DNA of 64,000 nucleotides from Martinezella lusitana (GTDB taxonomy: Bacteria; Pseudomonadota; Alphaproteobacteria; Rhizobiales; Rhizobiaceae): positions 186,001 through 250,000 of the forward strand of contig NZ_WUEY01000004.1 of NCBI RefSeq assembly GCF_010668395.1, in the 5' to 3' direction. A model generated the notes under the pieces. The model was not told the origin of the DNA. It saw nothing but the letters and a program-made list of their open reading frames with translations, and searched no databases. The position numbers and the translations under genes were made by a program. Positions within the stretch are counted from its first letter, which is position 1. Each line of letters begins with the position of its first letter. Of this stretch, positions 1 to 9,167 are shown in pieces.

Positions 1-236
1 CGCCACACTCGGCCTGGAAGACCAAGGATGTCGACGACATGATGGGGCCGCTCTGGGTCGAAAAGGACGAGACGAAGCGCATCGACGGCTGGAAGGCGGT
101 AATCAAGTACATCGCCGAGCAAGGCTATGTGATCCCGCTGCTGCAATATGCCCAGCCGATCGTCTATAAATCGAGCCTGAAGGTGACGCCGAACGTGTCG
201 GGCGCGCTGCAGCCGACGCTGGTGTCGAAGGGTTGA
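1..236 (+). CDS. ABC transporter solute-binding protein, C-terminal end (partial)
   Basis: Only the last 77 or so residues are present; the gene begins before the window. The reading frame is open from base 3 and stops with TGA at 234-236. The remaining part contains the sequence YVIPLLQYAQPIVYKSSL, which resembles the end of family-5 (dipeptide/oligopeptide/nickel) periplasmic binding proteins. It is followed on the same strand by two permease and two ATPase genes of the same transporter class, so it is inferred to be the periplasmic receptor of that importer. The ligand cannot be told from this fragment. Confidence 0.75.
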   Translation, partial: PHSAWKTKDVDDMMGPLWVEKDETKRIDGWKAVIKYIAEQGYVIPLLQYAQPIVYKSSLKVTPNVSGALQPTLVSKG

Positions 237-261
237 TGCGTCGAGCCTTGAGCCCGTAGCC

Positions 262-434
262 TTGCCCCTCACCCTAGCCCTCTTCCCGCCCCTTCGACAA
301 GCTCAGGACGGAGAGAGGGAACGACCTCTGTTCCCTCGCTTAAACAGGCGGTTGAGGGTAGGCTGCAAGTGCCTCCTTCCCTTCTCTCCGTCATGACGGG
401 GAGAAGGTGCCCGACAGGGCGGATGAGGGGCTTG
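262..434. repeat. Rhizobial intergenic palindromic repeat (RIME-like)
   Basis: The gap between the binding-protein and permease genes holds C-rich, hairpin-forming DNA of the kind common between rhizobial genes. Bases 381-406 form a 26-bp palindrome with arms CTTCTC-T-CCGTCA and TGACGG-G-GAGAAG, broken only by one T/G pair. The stretch CCCTTCGACAAGCTCAGGAC (291-310) is also typical of these elements. It has no coding appearance. Assignment to a named repeat family is from memory of such sequences, not from a search. Confidence 0.55.
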
Positions 435-477
435 GGACTCTTCAGCGCCATAGCCGCGCGATCGGAATTCATAACGA

Positions 478-1485
478 ATGATAGCAGTCTCCATTTTCAA
501 CCGCCTGATCATGGCCGCCATCACGCTCTTCGGCGTGGCGGTGATCGTCTTCGTCCTGTTGCGTGTCGTGCCGGGCGATCCGATCGCCATGATGATCTCG
601 CCGGGCGCAAGCCCAGCCGATATCGCCGCGCTCCGCGCCCACTACGGCCTCGATGCCAGCCTGACGACCCAGTTCGGCATCTGGCTGAAATCGGTTCTGA
701 TGGGTGATTTCGGCACATCGATCTCCCTTAAGCGCGATGTGCTGTCGCTGCTGGGAGAACGCCTCCCTGCGACGCTGGAACTGGCCTTTGCCGCCCTCGC
801 GCTGGCGGTTCTTCTCGGCGGTGCGGTCGCCATCGTCGGCACGCTCGCCCGCCGCACCGTCTTCGAGCCGGTCATCGACAGCCTCAACGGTCTTTTCCTC
901 GCCGTTCCGGATTTCGTCTGGGCGCTGGCCCTGGTCCTTGTCCTCGGCGTTCTCTTTCCGCTTTTCCCGCTCTCCGGCCGCATCGATCCGAGCATCGACG
1001 TGCAGTTCGCGACCCCCTTCTATCTCCTCGAAAGCCTCGTGACGCTTCGCTTCGGGATCTTCGCGGATATTTGCGCGCATATGGTCATGCCGGTCCTGGC
1101 GCTCGGCCTGCCGCTGGCGGCCATCATCGCCCGCGTGCTGAAAGCCGCACTCTCCGAGGCCATGGTGCAGGATTATGTCCTGCTCGCCAAGCTGAAGGGC
1201 ATGTCCGAGCTGCGGCTCGTTCTCCAGGAGGCGTTGCGCAATGCCGTCGGGCCGACGATCGCGCTCACCGGCGTGCAGTTTACCTTTCTGATCGGCGGCA
1301 CCGTCATCGTCGAGCGCATCTTCGCCTATCCCGGCATCGGCAACATGGCGATCGATGCGGTCATCAACCGCGACCTGCCGCTGATCCAGGGCCTCGTTCT
1401 CGTCTTCGGCGCCCTCTTCATTCTCGTCAATCTGGCGGTCGACCTTTTGGTCGCGGCCTTCAATCCGAGGCTCGCCCATGGCTGA
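478..1485 (+). CDS. ABC transporter permease, DppB type
   Basis: Inner-membrane permease of 335 residues, the usual length for DppB/OppB. It has an N-terminal membrane segment followed by PGDPI (about residue 37), and further membrane segments. The cytoplasmic EAA loop that contacts the ATPases is seen in AKLKGMSELRLVLQEALRNA (about residues 236-255). It overlaps the next permease by 8 bases, so the two are co-translated. The substrate is not readable from the sequence. DppB-type permeases carry peptides, but also sugars, nickel and aromatic compounds. Its position beside the aminobenzoate cluster is suggestive only. Confidence 0.9.
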   Translation: MIAVSIFNRLIMAAITLFGVAVIVFVLLRVVPGDPIAMMISPGASPADIAALRAHYGLDASLTTQFGIWLKSVLMGDFGTSISLKRDVLSLLGERLPATLELAFAALALAVLLGGAVAIVGTLARRTVFEPVIDSLNGLFLAVPDFVWALALVLVLGVLFPLFPLSGRIDPSIDVQFATPFYLLESLVTLRFGIFADICAHMVMPVLALGLPLAAIIARVLKAALSEAMVQDYVLLAKLKGMSELRLVLQEALRNAVGPTIALTGVQFTFLIGGTVIVERIFAYPGIGNMAIDAVINRDLPLIQGLVLVFGALFILVNLAVDLLVAAFNPRLAHG

Positions 1486-2371
1486 CGTCACTTCGCCCGC
1501 CATGCCAAAAACACCGTCGAGAACGGCGAAACGCATTCGCGCGATGCTTTCCGAGCCAAAGGTGATCTTCGGCGGCGGCTTCATTCTCATCCTCCTCATC
1601 CTCGCGATCTTCGCGCCCTACATCGCGCCGAAGGATCCGCTGGAGCAGGACCTGATGTCCGGCACCTTGCCGCCGGCGTGGATCGACGGTTCCGATCCGG
1701 GCTTCCTGCTGGGCACCGACGACCTCGGCCGGGACGTCCTGTCGCGCGCCATCTTCGGCACGCGCATCGCGCTGACTGTCGCCTTCGTCGCGGCCGGGCT
1801 TGCGGCGTTGATCGGCACGCTGCTCGGCCTTCTCGCCGGCTGGTATGGCGGCTGGATCGACAAGGTGATCTCGCGCCTCGTCGATATCTGGATGGCCTTC
1901 CCTCCAGTGCTGCTGTCGATCCTGCTCGTCGCCGTCTTCGGCTCCGGCGTCCACTCGGTCATCGCGGCCATCGTCATCATCGACTGGACGCGCTTCTGTC
2001 GCGTCGTGCGCTCGGAAACGCAGGCGCAGGCCCGGATGGATTATGTGACCGCGGCCCACACGATCGGCTTTTCACGAGCCAGGATCCTCTTCAGCGAGAT
2101 CCTGCCCAATGTGACGCCCGTGCTGATCGCGCTCGTCAGCCTGGAAATGGGCATTGCCGTCATTGTCGAGGCCATCCTGTCCTTCGTTGGCCTCTCGGTC
2201 TCATCCGACACACCCACCTGGGGCGGCATGATCGCCGAGGGGCGGCAGATGATCTACCAGGGCTGGTGGGTGCTGGTCGTGCCGCTGATCGCCCTCTTCG
2301 CCACGGTGCTTGCCTTCAATCAACTCGGCGACGGCCTGCGCCGCGCCCTCGATCCGGTAATGCGCCGATGA
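1478..2371 (+). CDS. ABC transporter permease, DppC type
   Basis: Second inner-membrane permease, 297 residues. It has a cytoplasmic N-terminus, a first membrane helix at about residues 28-48, then the DppC/OppC hallmark LLGTDDLGRDVLSR (about residues 77-90). The EAA-loop region is around DYVTAAHTIGFSRARILFSE (about 188-207). It starts inside the end of the DppB-type gene and its stop overlaps the start of the first ATPase gene (ATGA at 2368-2371), giving a tightly coupled operon. Confidence 0.9.
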   Translation: MADVTSPAMPKTPSRTAKRIRAMLSEPKVIFGGGFILILLILAIFAPYIAPKDPLEQDLMSGTLPPAWIDGSDPGFLLGTDDLGRDVLSRAIFGTRIALTVAFVAAGLAALIGTLLGLLAGWYGGWIDKVISRLVDIWMAFPPVLLSILLVAVFGSGVHSVIAAIVIIDWTRFCRVVRSETQAQARMDYVTAAHTIGFSRARILFSEILPNVTPVLIALVSLEMGIAVIVEAILSFVGLSVSSDTPTWGGMIAEGRQMIYQGWWVLVVPLIALFATVLAFNQLGDGLRRALDPVMRR

Positions 2372-3240
2372 CATCTCCGCTTCTCTCCATTGCCGGCCTC
2401 AGCGCCGTATCCGACCGCGACGGCGGCGCACCGATCCTGCGCCATGTCTCCCTCACGCTGGAGCGCGGCGAGGTCCGCGGGCTCGTCGGCGAAAGCGGCG
2501 CCGGAAAATCGACCATCGCCAAGGCCCTGCTCGGCATCCTGCCGCGCAGCGTCCGCATTACCGCCGGCTCGATCCTCTTCGAGAGCCGCGATCTTCTCAC
2601 GCTTTCCACCAGGGAATTGCGCGGCATCATGGGCAGCGAAATCTCACTGATCCCGCAGGACCCGCAGACGGCACTCAATCCCGGCCGCCGCATCGAGGCG
2701 CAGCTGACCGACGGCCTGCGGCTGAAGCGCGGAATGTCGTCGCGCGACGCGAGGCGGCGCGCACTGAAACTGCTGGAGGAAGTGCATATCCGCGATCCCG
2801 AGCGCGTGCTGCGCGCCTACCCCCATGAATTGTCGGGCGGCATGCGGCAGCGCATCCTGATCGCCGCCGCCTTCGCGCTGGAACCGAAGCTGGTGGTGGC
2901 CGACGAGCCCACCACCGCGCTCGACGTCACCGTGCAGAAGCAGATCCTGCGGCTGATTCGCGGCCTGCAGGAGGCGCACGGCACTGCCGTCGTCTTCGTC
3001 ACGCACGATCTCGGCGTCGTCGCCCAGATTTGCGACAGCGTCACCCTGCTTTACGCCGGCAAGGTCATCGAAGAGGGGCGAACGGGTGACGTGCTCGCGC
3101 ATCCGCAGCACATCTACACGAAATCGCTCATTGCCGCCGGCCCGCGCTACGACCGGCCGGATGCCGGGCTGACGCCGGTGCCGCAGGCGGTCTTCGAACA
3201 ATTGCGCCGCGAAATCGGCATTCCGGAGGGCGGCCGATGA
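2368..3240 (+). CDS. ABC transporter ATP-binding protein, DppD type
   Basis: Cytoplasmic ATPase of 290 residues. Walker A is GESGAGKST (about residues 41-49), the Q-loop lies in LIPQDPQTALNPGRR, the signature is ELSGGMRQR (about 153-161) and Walker B is LVVADEPTTALD (about 173-184), followed by the switch histidine in FVTHDLG. The C-terminal extension after about residue 240 is typical of oligopeptide-type ATPases. The ATG at 2368 was chosen because it overlaps the DppC stop and places the nucleotide-binding domain at the normal distance. It pairs with the next gene. Confidence 0.92.
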   Translation: MTSPLLSIAGLSAVSDRDGGAPILRHVSLTLERGEVRGLVGESGAGKSTIAKALLGILPRSVRITAGSILFESRDLLTLSTRELRGIMGSEISLIPQDPQTALNPGRRIEAQLTDGLRLKRGMSSRDARRRALKLLEEVHIRDPERVLRAYPHELSGGMRQRILIAAAFALEPKLVVADEPTTALDVTVQKQILRLIRGLQEAHGTAVVFVTHDLGVVAQICDSVTLLYAGKVIEEGRTGDVLAHPQHIYTKSLIAAGPRYDRPDAGLTPVPQAVFEQLRREIGIPEGGR

Positions 3241-4091
3241 GCGTTTCCGATAGCCTGCTTTCGGCCAAGGGCATCGAGGTCACCTACGGCGCCAAGCCGC
3301 ATCTTTTCGGCCCGTCGGGCCTTGGCATCAAGGTGCTGCACGGCGTCGATATCGACATCCGCCGCGGCGAGACGGTCGGCATCGTCGGCGAAAGCGGCTC
3401 GGGCAAGACGACGCTGGGCCGCGCCCTGCTGCGGCTGGTCGATGTCACTGCGGGCACCATCCATTTCGACGGCCGGGACATCACCCAGTTGCCCGATGCC
3501 GACATGCGGCCGCTGCGCCGCCGCATGCAGATGATATTCCAGGATCCGATGGCCTCGCTCAATCCGCGCCACACGATCCGCCGCATCCTCGTCGAGCCGC
3601 TGCTCCTGCATGGGCTGGCTTCCGACCGAAAGGAAGCCGAACGACAGGTCGCTGCGATCCTCGATCGCGTGACGCTGCCCCAGGCCTGCCTCGACCGCAA
3701 TCCGCATGAGCTTTCCGGCGGTCAGCGCCAGCGCGTCGGCATCGCACGGGCGGCCTTGCTGAAGCCGGACTTCGTGCTTGCCGACGAAATCGTCTCCGGT
3801 CTCGACGTGTCGACCCAGGCACAGGTGCTCAATCTGCTGAAGGAGCTTTCGCGCGATCTCGGCCTTTCCATGGCCTTCATCAGCCATGACCTCTCCGTCA
3901 TCCGCGCCATTTGCGACCGTGTCTATGTGATGCGCCATGGCCGCGTCGAAGAGGAAGGCGATTGCGAGCGCGTCTTCACCGAACCCGCCTCGGCCTATAC
4001 GCGCATGCTGCTCGACGCCATCCCCCTGCCGGAGGTCGACCCGCACTGGCTGCGCCGCGAGAGCGTGGTTGCAGAAGCGTCCGACGCCTGA
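3237..4091 (+). CDS. ABC transporter ATP-binding protein, DppF type
   Basis: Second ATPase of the importer, 284 residues. Walker A is GESGSGKTT (about residues 51-59), the Q-loop lies in MIFQDPMASLNPR, the signature is ELSGGQRQR (about 158-166) and Walker B is FVLADEIVSGLD. The usual Walker B glutamate-proline pair is E-I here, which is common in this subfamily. Its start overlaps the DppD stop by four bases. It completes a binding protein-permease-permease-ATPase-ATPase operon and is followed after 90 bases by the VOC gene. Confidence 0.92.
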   Translation: MSVSDSLLSAKGIEVTYGAKPHLFGPSGLGIKVLHGVDIDIRRGETVGIVGESGSGKTTLGRALLRLVDVTAGTIHFDGRDITQLPDADMRPLRRRMQMIFQDPMASLNPRHTIRRILVEPLLLHGLASDRKEAERQVAAILDRVTLPQACLDRNPHELSGGQRQRVGIARAALLKPDFVLADEIVSGLDVSTQAQVLNLLKELSRDLGLSMAFISHDLSVIRAICDRVYVMRHGRVEEEGDCERVFTEPASAYTRMLLDAIPLPEVDPHWLRRESVVAEASDA

Positions 4092-4181
4092 ACCGCGGCC
4101 CGACGGCAACGCAAGGCCAACACTGGAGCCGCGGGTATCGGCGAGAGTTCAACAATACCCGCACACAGAAAGGGAGTAACG

Positions 4182-4775
4182 ATGAAAGACCCGGAGTCAG
4201 CGGCAACGAAAGCTTCAACTGTTGGACCGGGAGGGGCAAAAGCCACCGGGCTGCCTGGTCTTCGTGGTCACGACCATACAGGACTTACGGTGCCGGACAT
4301 GAAGCAGGCCATCGATTTCTTCGAGAATGTGCTCGGTTGCAAGGTCGCAATGTCATTTGGACCGTTTGCCGACGATGAGGGCACCTTCATGACGGATCTG
4401 CTCGGTGTCCACCCCAAGGCTGAAATAAAGCAGATAGTGCAAGTTCGCTGCGGCTTCGGATCGAACATAGAGTTGTTCGAATATTCAGCGCCCGATCAGC
4501 GAGACTTCAAGCAGAAGAACAGCGACATCGGTGCGTTTCATATCTCGCTCTACGTCGACGATATCGATGCCGCAAAGGCCTATCTCGACAGCAGGAACAT
4601 TGAAACACGGCTGGGGCCGTTGCCGATCAATGATGGTCCGGCAGCTGGCCAGTCGATCCTCTATTTCCAGGCGCCGTGGGGCTTGCAATTCGAGGCCATC
4701 AGCTACCCCAAGGGTATGGCTTATGAAAAAGGCGCCGAAACCCTGCTGTGGAATCCGAAAGATCCGGCCAAGTGA
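4182..4775 (+). CDS. VOC (glyoxalase/dioxygenase fold) protein
   Basis: A 197-residue vicinal-oxygen-chelate protein. The start has a good ribosome binding site, GGGAG, 8 bases upstream. Candidate metal ligands are the histidines in GHDHTGLTV (about residues 27-35), a glutamate in NIELFEY, a histidine in GAFHISLYV and a glutamate in LQFEAISYP. This layout suits a single-subunit lactoylglutathione lyase-like or epimerase-like enzyme. It lies between the ABC importer (same strand) and the aryl-CoA ligase (convergent), so a role in the aminobenzoate pathway or in detoxifying an intermediate is plausible but not shown. The reaction is unknown. Confidence 0.8.
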   Translation: MKDPESAATKASTVGPGGAKATGLPGLRGHDHTGLTVPDMKQAIDFFENVLGCKVAMSFGPFADDEGTFMTDLLGVHPKAEIKQIVQVRCGFGSNIELFEYSAPDQRDFKQKNSDIGAFHISLYVDDIDAAKAYLDSRNIETRLGPLPINDGPAAGQSILYFQAPWGLQFEAISYPKGMAYEKGAETLLWNPKDPAK

Positions 4776-4923
4776 TACCTGCCCGGGGCGAAGCTGGAAG
4801 GCTGCGCAATGGCATCGCCGCAGCTCGACCGGCTGCGGCCGCGACCGCACGCAAGCGCTATGTCAGCAACAATGAGTAACTGCATGCGGCGTCAAAAATG
4901 CCGCCCGCAGCCAGCCTGATTGA

Positions 4924-4951
4924 GCGTTTCCGCTATTTGAGGCGGAAACGC
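4924..4951. terminator. Inverted repeat over the ligase stop codon
   Basis: Perfect 10-bp arms GCGTTTCCGC (4924-4933) and GCGGAAACGC (4942-4951) flank an 8-base loop containing the last codons of the ligase gene. No T-tract follows on either strand, so it is at best a weak or factor-assisted terminator between two convergent genes. It may also be partly a coincidence of the coding sequence. Confidence 0.35.
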
Positions 4952-6543
4952 TGTATCTTACCGGACTCCGTCTTCGGCAAGGCCTCGACGAAGATAATCG
5001 AACGGGGATATTTGTAGGGTGCGATCACGGCCTTGACGTGATCCTGCAGCGCCTTGACCAGAACCTGAGATCCGGTCACGCCGGCCACCAGCACCACATG
5101 AGCCTGGACGATATGCCCGCGCTCCTCGTCCGGCTTGCCGATGACGGCGCATTCCAGCACGTCGGCATGCGAAAGAAGCGCAGCTTCGACTTCCGGCCCG
5201 GCAATATTGTAGCCGGCCGAAAGAATGATGTCGTCGGAACGTGCCGCGAAATGGAAATAGCCTTCGTCGTCCTGAATGAAGCTGTCGCCCGTCAGGTTCC
5301 AGCCAGCACGCACATAGTCGGCCTGCCTGCTGTCGGCAAGATAACGGCAGCCGATCGGCCCGCGAACAACGAGCTTGCCGATCGTGCCGCGCGGAACTTC
5401 GTTCATCTCGTCATCGACGATACGGGCCTCGTAGCCCGTCAGCGGTTTGCCGGTGCAGTACGGCTTGGCGTCGGACAGTCGGTTGGAGATGAAGATATGC
5501 AGCATCTCCGTCGAGCCGATGCCGTCGAGGATCGGCTTGCCGGTCTTGCGCGTCCATTCCTCGAAGATCGGTCCGGGCAGCGTCTCGCCGGCGGAAACCG
5601 CAATGCGTAGCGAGGAAAGGTCAGCCCCCTCCTCCATCGCCGCCAGCATGGCGCGATAGGCGGTCGGTGCGGTGAAGCTGATCGTCGCGCCGTATTCCTG
5701 GATGATCTCGACCATGTTCTTCGGCGAGGCGTTTTCGAGCAGGGCCGTCGATGCCCCGAAGCGCAGCGGGAAGATGACGAGGCCGCCCAGCCCGAAGGTG
5801 AAGGCGATCGGCGGCGAACCGATGAAGACGTCGTCGGGCGTGACCTGCAGCACTTCCTTGGCATAGGCATCGGCGATGATCAGGATATCGCGATGGAAAT
5901 GCATGGTGGCCTTGGGCACACCGGTCGATCCCGACGTAAAGCCGAGCAGCGCCACGTCGTCACGTCCGGTTTTCACCGCTTCGAAACGAACCGGCTTGTT
6001 GAGGGCGATGCGGTCGAGTTCGGCATCGTGATTGGCGGTGCCGTCGAAGCCAACCACCTGCTTCAGGAAGCGGCTGTCCTTGGCGGCGGCCACGAGTTCC
6101 TCCAGCAGCCGCGTATCGCAGAGCGCGAAGGAAATTTCCGCCTTGTCGATGACCTTCGAAAGCTCGCCCGCCCGCAACATCGGCATGGTGTTGACGGCGA
6201 CGGCACCGACCTTCGTCACCGCCAGCCAGCAGGCGATCATGGCAGGGTTGTTTCCGGAGCGGATGAGAACGCGATTGCCGGGTTTGACGCCAAAGTCTTC
6301 CACGAGCGCATGGGCGATGCGGTTGGTCCAGTCCGCCAGCTCCTTGTAGGTGCGGCGGCGGCCGTTGCCGATCAGGGCCACGTTGTCGCCGAAGCCCTTC
6401 TCGACCATCCGGTCGCTCAGCTCGAAGCCGGCGTTCAGCCACTCCGGGTAGTCGAAACCATCCATCAGCAACTCGGGCCATTCGCCGAAAGGCGGCAGAT
6501 TATCCCGCGTGAATGTATCGGTATGACCGGTCGGTCCCAGCAT
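4933..6543 (-). CDS. Aryl-CoA ligase, probable 2-aminobenzoate-CoA ligase
   Basis: AMP-forming acyl-CoA synthetase of 536 residues, near the usual length for benzoate-CoA ligases. The ATP-binding P-loop is seen in GFTSGSTGVPKA (about residues 200-211). A domain hinge is near LSAGYNIAGPEVE (about 438-450), and the catalytic C-terminal lysine is in ESGKIQRFRLK at the very end. It is divergent from the 2-aminobenzoyl-CoA monooxygenase/reductase across a 298-bp control region. That makes 2-aminobenzoate (anthranilate) the most likely substrate, by analogy to the abm clusters of Azoarcus evansii. Benzoate or salicylate ligase is the alternative. Substrate choice is inferred from context. Confidence 0.8.
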   Translation of the reverse strand: MLGPTGHTDTFTRDNLPPFGEWPELLMDGFDYPEWLNAGFELSDRMVEKGFGDNVALIGNGRRRTYKELADWTNRIAHALVEDFGVKPGNRVLIRSGNNPAMIACWLAVTKVGAVAVNTMPMLRAGELSKVIDKAEISFALCDTRLLEELVAAAKDSRFLKQVVGFDGTANHDAELDRIALNKPVRFEAVKTGRDDVALLGFTSGSTGVPKATMHFHRDILIIADAYAKEVLQVTPDDVFIGSPPIAFTFGLGGLVIFPLRFGASTALLENASPKNMVEIIQEYGATISFTAPTAYRAMLAAMEEGADLSSLRIAVSAGETLPGPIFEEWTRKTGKPILDGIGSTEMLHIFISNRLSDAKPYCTGKPLTGYEARIVDDEMNEVPRGTIGKLVVRGPIGCRYLADSRQADYVRAGWNLTGDSFIQDDEGYFHFAARSDDIILSAGYNIAGPEVEAALLSHADVLECAVIGKPDEERGHIVQAHVVLVAGVTGSQVLVKALQDHVKAVIAPYKYPRSIIFVEALPKTESGKIQRFRLK

Positions 6544-6657
6544 TGCCTCGCTCCCACATTCTTCTCGATCAAATCGCCATCACCGACCTCTCCCAAGGTG
6601 GCGCCTGTAGCGTGCTAAAAAAGATCGCACTGAAGATTGAATAGTTCAAGCGAGAAA

Positions 6658-6671
6658 TTTTAAGTCTAAAA
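6658..6671. promoter_or_regulatory. Putative operator copy 1 in divergent promoter
   Basis: TTTTAAGTCTAAAA is an interrupted palindrome (TTTTA, 4 bases, TAAAA) in the AT-rich divergent region between the ligase and the monooxygenase/reductase. A closely similar 14-mer is at 6788-6801; together they fit TTTTAARYYTAAAW. Size and symmetry suit a dimeric MarR- or TetR-type regulator, but no such regulator is encoded next to it in the window. Confidence 0.5.
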
Positions 6672-6787
6672 TATTTTTGATTTCTCATTGATTCTAAAAG
6701 GAAATTCTTGAATTTCGAGCTATTGCGACCCCTGCTGGGCCACAGAGTCGGAGAGGAAAAGCCTTGACGAATGACGATGACGAGATA

Positions 6788-6801
6788 TTTTAAACTTAAA
6801 T
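6788..6801. promoter_or_regulatory. Putative operator copy 2, upstream of monooxygenase/reductase
   Basis: TTTTAAACTTAAAT lies 40 bases before the start codon at 6842 and matches the site at 6658-6671 at 11 of 14 positions. Its placement close to the start codon suggests that it overlaps the promoter or transcription start and would act in repression. Confidence 0.5.
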
Positions 6802-6841
6802 GATTTCGAGATCGGCTTCGGCCTCAGAGGAGGGATAAGCG

Positions 6842-9160
6842 ATGCGCATCGTCTGTATCGGCGGCGGCCCCGCAGGGCTCTACTTCGCGCTTCTAATGAA
6901 GAAGCTCCATCCTGAACATTCGATCCGCGTCGTCGAACGCAATCGTCCCTATGATACGTTCGGCTGGGGCGTCGTCTTTTCCGACGCGACGATGGTCTCG
7001 ATGCGCGAATGGGACCCTGAAAGCGCCGCCGAGATCGAGGACGCCTTCAACCATTGGGACGACATCGAGGTCCTGTTCAAGGGCACGCGCCAGCGCACGT
7101 CGGGCCACGGCTTCGTCGGCATCGGCCGCAAGAAGCTGCTGAACATCCTGCAGCGCCGCTGCGAGGCGCTCGATGTCGAGTTGATCTTCGAAACGGAGGT
7201 CAACTCCGATCTCGATTACCCCGACGCCGATCTGGTCATCGGCTCGGACGGTCTCAACTCCAAGATCCGCAATCATTATCCGGAGGTTTTCCAGCCGGAC
7301 ATGATTACCCGGCCGAACCGCTACATCTGGCTCGGCACCAACAAACTGTTCGACGCCTTCACCTTCGATTTCCGCCGCACCGACCACGGCTGGTTCCAGG
7401 CGCATATCTACAAGTTCGATGACAAGACCTCGACCTTCATCATCGAAACGACAGAAGAAGCCTATCTGGCGCACGGCCTCGACAAGATGGACCAGGACGG
7501 CTCCATCGCCTTCTGCGAGAACCTGTTTGCGGAAGTGCTCGAAGGCGCGCCGCTGATAACCAATGCCCGCCACCTCAGGGGATCGGCCTGGTTGAACTTC
7601 AATCGCCTGATCTGCGGCAAGTGGAGCCACTTCAACGGCAATTCCCATGTCGTCCTGATGGGGGATGCCGCCCACACGGCACATTTCGCCATCGGTTCGG
7701 GCACCAAGCTCGCCATCGATGACGCCATCGAGCTCACCCGGCAGTTCCAGATCCACGGACACGAGAAGGACAAGATACCGGCCGTCCTCGATACCTACGA
7801 GGAAATCCGCCGCGTCGATGTCGCGCGCATCCAGAATGCCGCCCGCAACGCGATGGAATGGTTCGAAGTCGTCGGACGCCGCTATGCCGATACGCTCGAG
7901 CCGCCGCAATTCATGTATTCGATGCTGACACGCTCGCAGCGCATCAGCCACGAAAACCTGAGACTGCGCGACAAGACATGGCTCGAAGGCTACGAGCGCT
8001 GGTTCGCCGAAAAATCCGGCCTCACCGTCGGCAACGACCGGTGCCTGCCGCCGATGTTCACGCCCTACCGCCTGCGCGATGTCCAGCTCGTCAACCGTAT
8101 CGTCGTCTCGCCGATGGCCATGTATTCGGCTGAGGATGGCGTGATGAACGATTTCCATATCGTCCATCTCGGCTCTCGCGCCATGGGCGGCGCGGCGCTC
8201 GTCTTCGCGGAAATGACCTGCGTAACCCCGGATGCGCGCATCACGCCCGGCTGCCTCGGCCTCTGGAACGAAGCGCAGATGGCGCAGTGGAAACGGCTTG
8301 TCGACTTCGTTCATACGAACAGCGCCGCCAAGGTCGGCATCCAGATCGGCCATGCCGGGCGCAAGGGCGCAACGAAGCTCGCCTGGGAAGGGATCGACCA
8401 GCCGCTGGCCGAAGGCGACTGGCCGCTGATCTCCGCGTCGGCAATTCCTTACCTCAAGAACAGCCAGGTGCCGAAGGCCATGGACCGCGCCGATATGGAC
8501 CGCGTCAAGGCCGATTTCATTCGCTCGACCGAACTGGCGATCGAAACCGGCGCCGACTGGCTGGAGCTGCATTGCGCCCACGGCTATCTGCTGTCGAGCT
8601 TCCTGTCGCCGCTGACCAATGTGCGCGACGACGAGTATGGCGGCAGCCATGAAAACCGCGCCCGCTATCCCCTGGAGATCTTCAAGGCGATACGGGCGAT
8701 CTGGCCGGCAGACAAGCCGATCTCGGTCCGTCTTTCCTGCCACGACTGGACGGATGGCGGCAACACGCCGGAAGATGCGGCAATCTTTGCCGCCATGTTC
8801 AAGGAAGCCGGCGCCGACCTGATCGATTGCTCCTCGGGCCAGGTCTCGAAACAGGAAAAGCCTGTCTACGGCCGCCTGTTCCAGACGCCTTTCTCCGACA
8901 AGATCCGCAACGAAATAGGCATTCCCACCATTGCCGTCGGTGCGATATCGGAGGCCGATCACGCCAATTCGATCATCGCCGCCGGCCGTGCCGATCTTTG
9001 CGCCGTCGCCCGCCCGCATCTGGCGGACCCGGCCTGGTCGCTGCATGAAGCCGCCAAGATCGGCGTGACTTCCATCCCCTGGCCGAAGCAATATGTTTCC
9101 GGCAAGCTGCAGTACGAAACCAACCTTGCCCGCGCGGCCACCGCCGCACCGGCGAAATGA
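6842..9160 (+). CDS. abmA: 2-aminobenzoyl-CoA monooxygenase/reductase (two-domain flavoprotein)
   Basis: A 772-residue fusion. Residues 1-395 or so are a class A flavin monooxygenase like salicylyl-CoA 5-hydroxylase: FAD motif GGGPAGLY (about 6-13) and [16 protein letters not shown] (about 274-289). Residues from about 400 to the end are an old-yellow-enzyme reductase: [28 protein letters not shown], and [19 protein letters not shown]. The known Azoarcus enzyme of this architecture hydroxylates 2-aminobenzoyl-CoA and then reduces the ring, giving a non-aromatic 2-amino-5-oxocyclohexene carbonyl-CoA. Start ATG at 6842 follows GAGGAGGGATAAGCG. It heads the plus-strand operon, with the SDR gene 7 bases after its stop. 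Confidence 0.88.
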   Translation: MRIVCIGGGPAGLYFALLMKKLHPEHSIRVVERNRPYDTFGWGVVFSDATMVSMREWDPESAAEIEDAFNHWDDIEVLFKGTRQRTSGHGFVGIGRKKLLNILQRRCEALDVELIFETEVNSDLDYPDADLVIGSDGLNSKIRNHYPEVFQPDMITRPNRYIWLGTNKLFDAFTFDFRRTDHGWFQAHIYKFDDKTSTFIIETTEEAYLAHGLDKMDQDGSIAFCENLFAEVLEGAPLITNARHLRGSAWLNFNRLICGKWSHFNGNSHVVLMGDAAHTAHFAIGSGTKLAIDDAIELTRQFQIHGHEKDKIPAVLDTYEEIRRVDVARIQNAARNAMEWFEVVGRRYADTLEPPQFMYSMLTRSQRISHENLRLRDKTWLEGYERWFAEKSGLTVGNDRCLPPMFTPYRLRDVQLVNRIVVSPMAMYSAEDGVMNDFHIVHLGSRAMGGAALVFAEMTCVTPDARITPGCLGLWNEAQMAQWKRLVDFVHTNSAAKVGIQIGHAGRKGATKLAWEGIDQPLAEGDWPLISASAIPYLKNSQVPKAMDRADMDRVKADFIRSTELAIETGADWLELHCAHGYLLSSFLSPLTNVRDDEYGGSHENRARYPLEIFKAIRAIWPADKPISVRLSCHDWTDGGNTPEDAAIFAAMFKEAGADLIDCSSGQVSKQEKPVYGRLFQTPFSDKIRNEIGIPTIAVGAISEADHANSIIAAGRADLCAVARPHLADPAWSLHEAAKIGVTSIPWPKQYVSGKLQYETNLARAATAAPAK

Positions 9161-9167
9161 GGATGAG

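Noticed and set aside
469..1599. Long open frame opposite the permease gene
   Set aside because: Overlaps a well-supported permease on the other strand. Its arginine/glutamate-rich composition is a product of the GC-rich coding strand.
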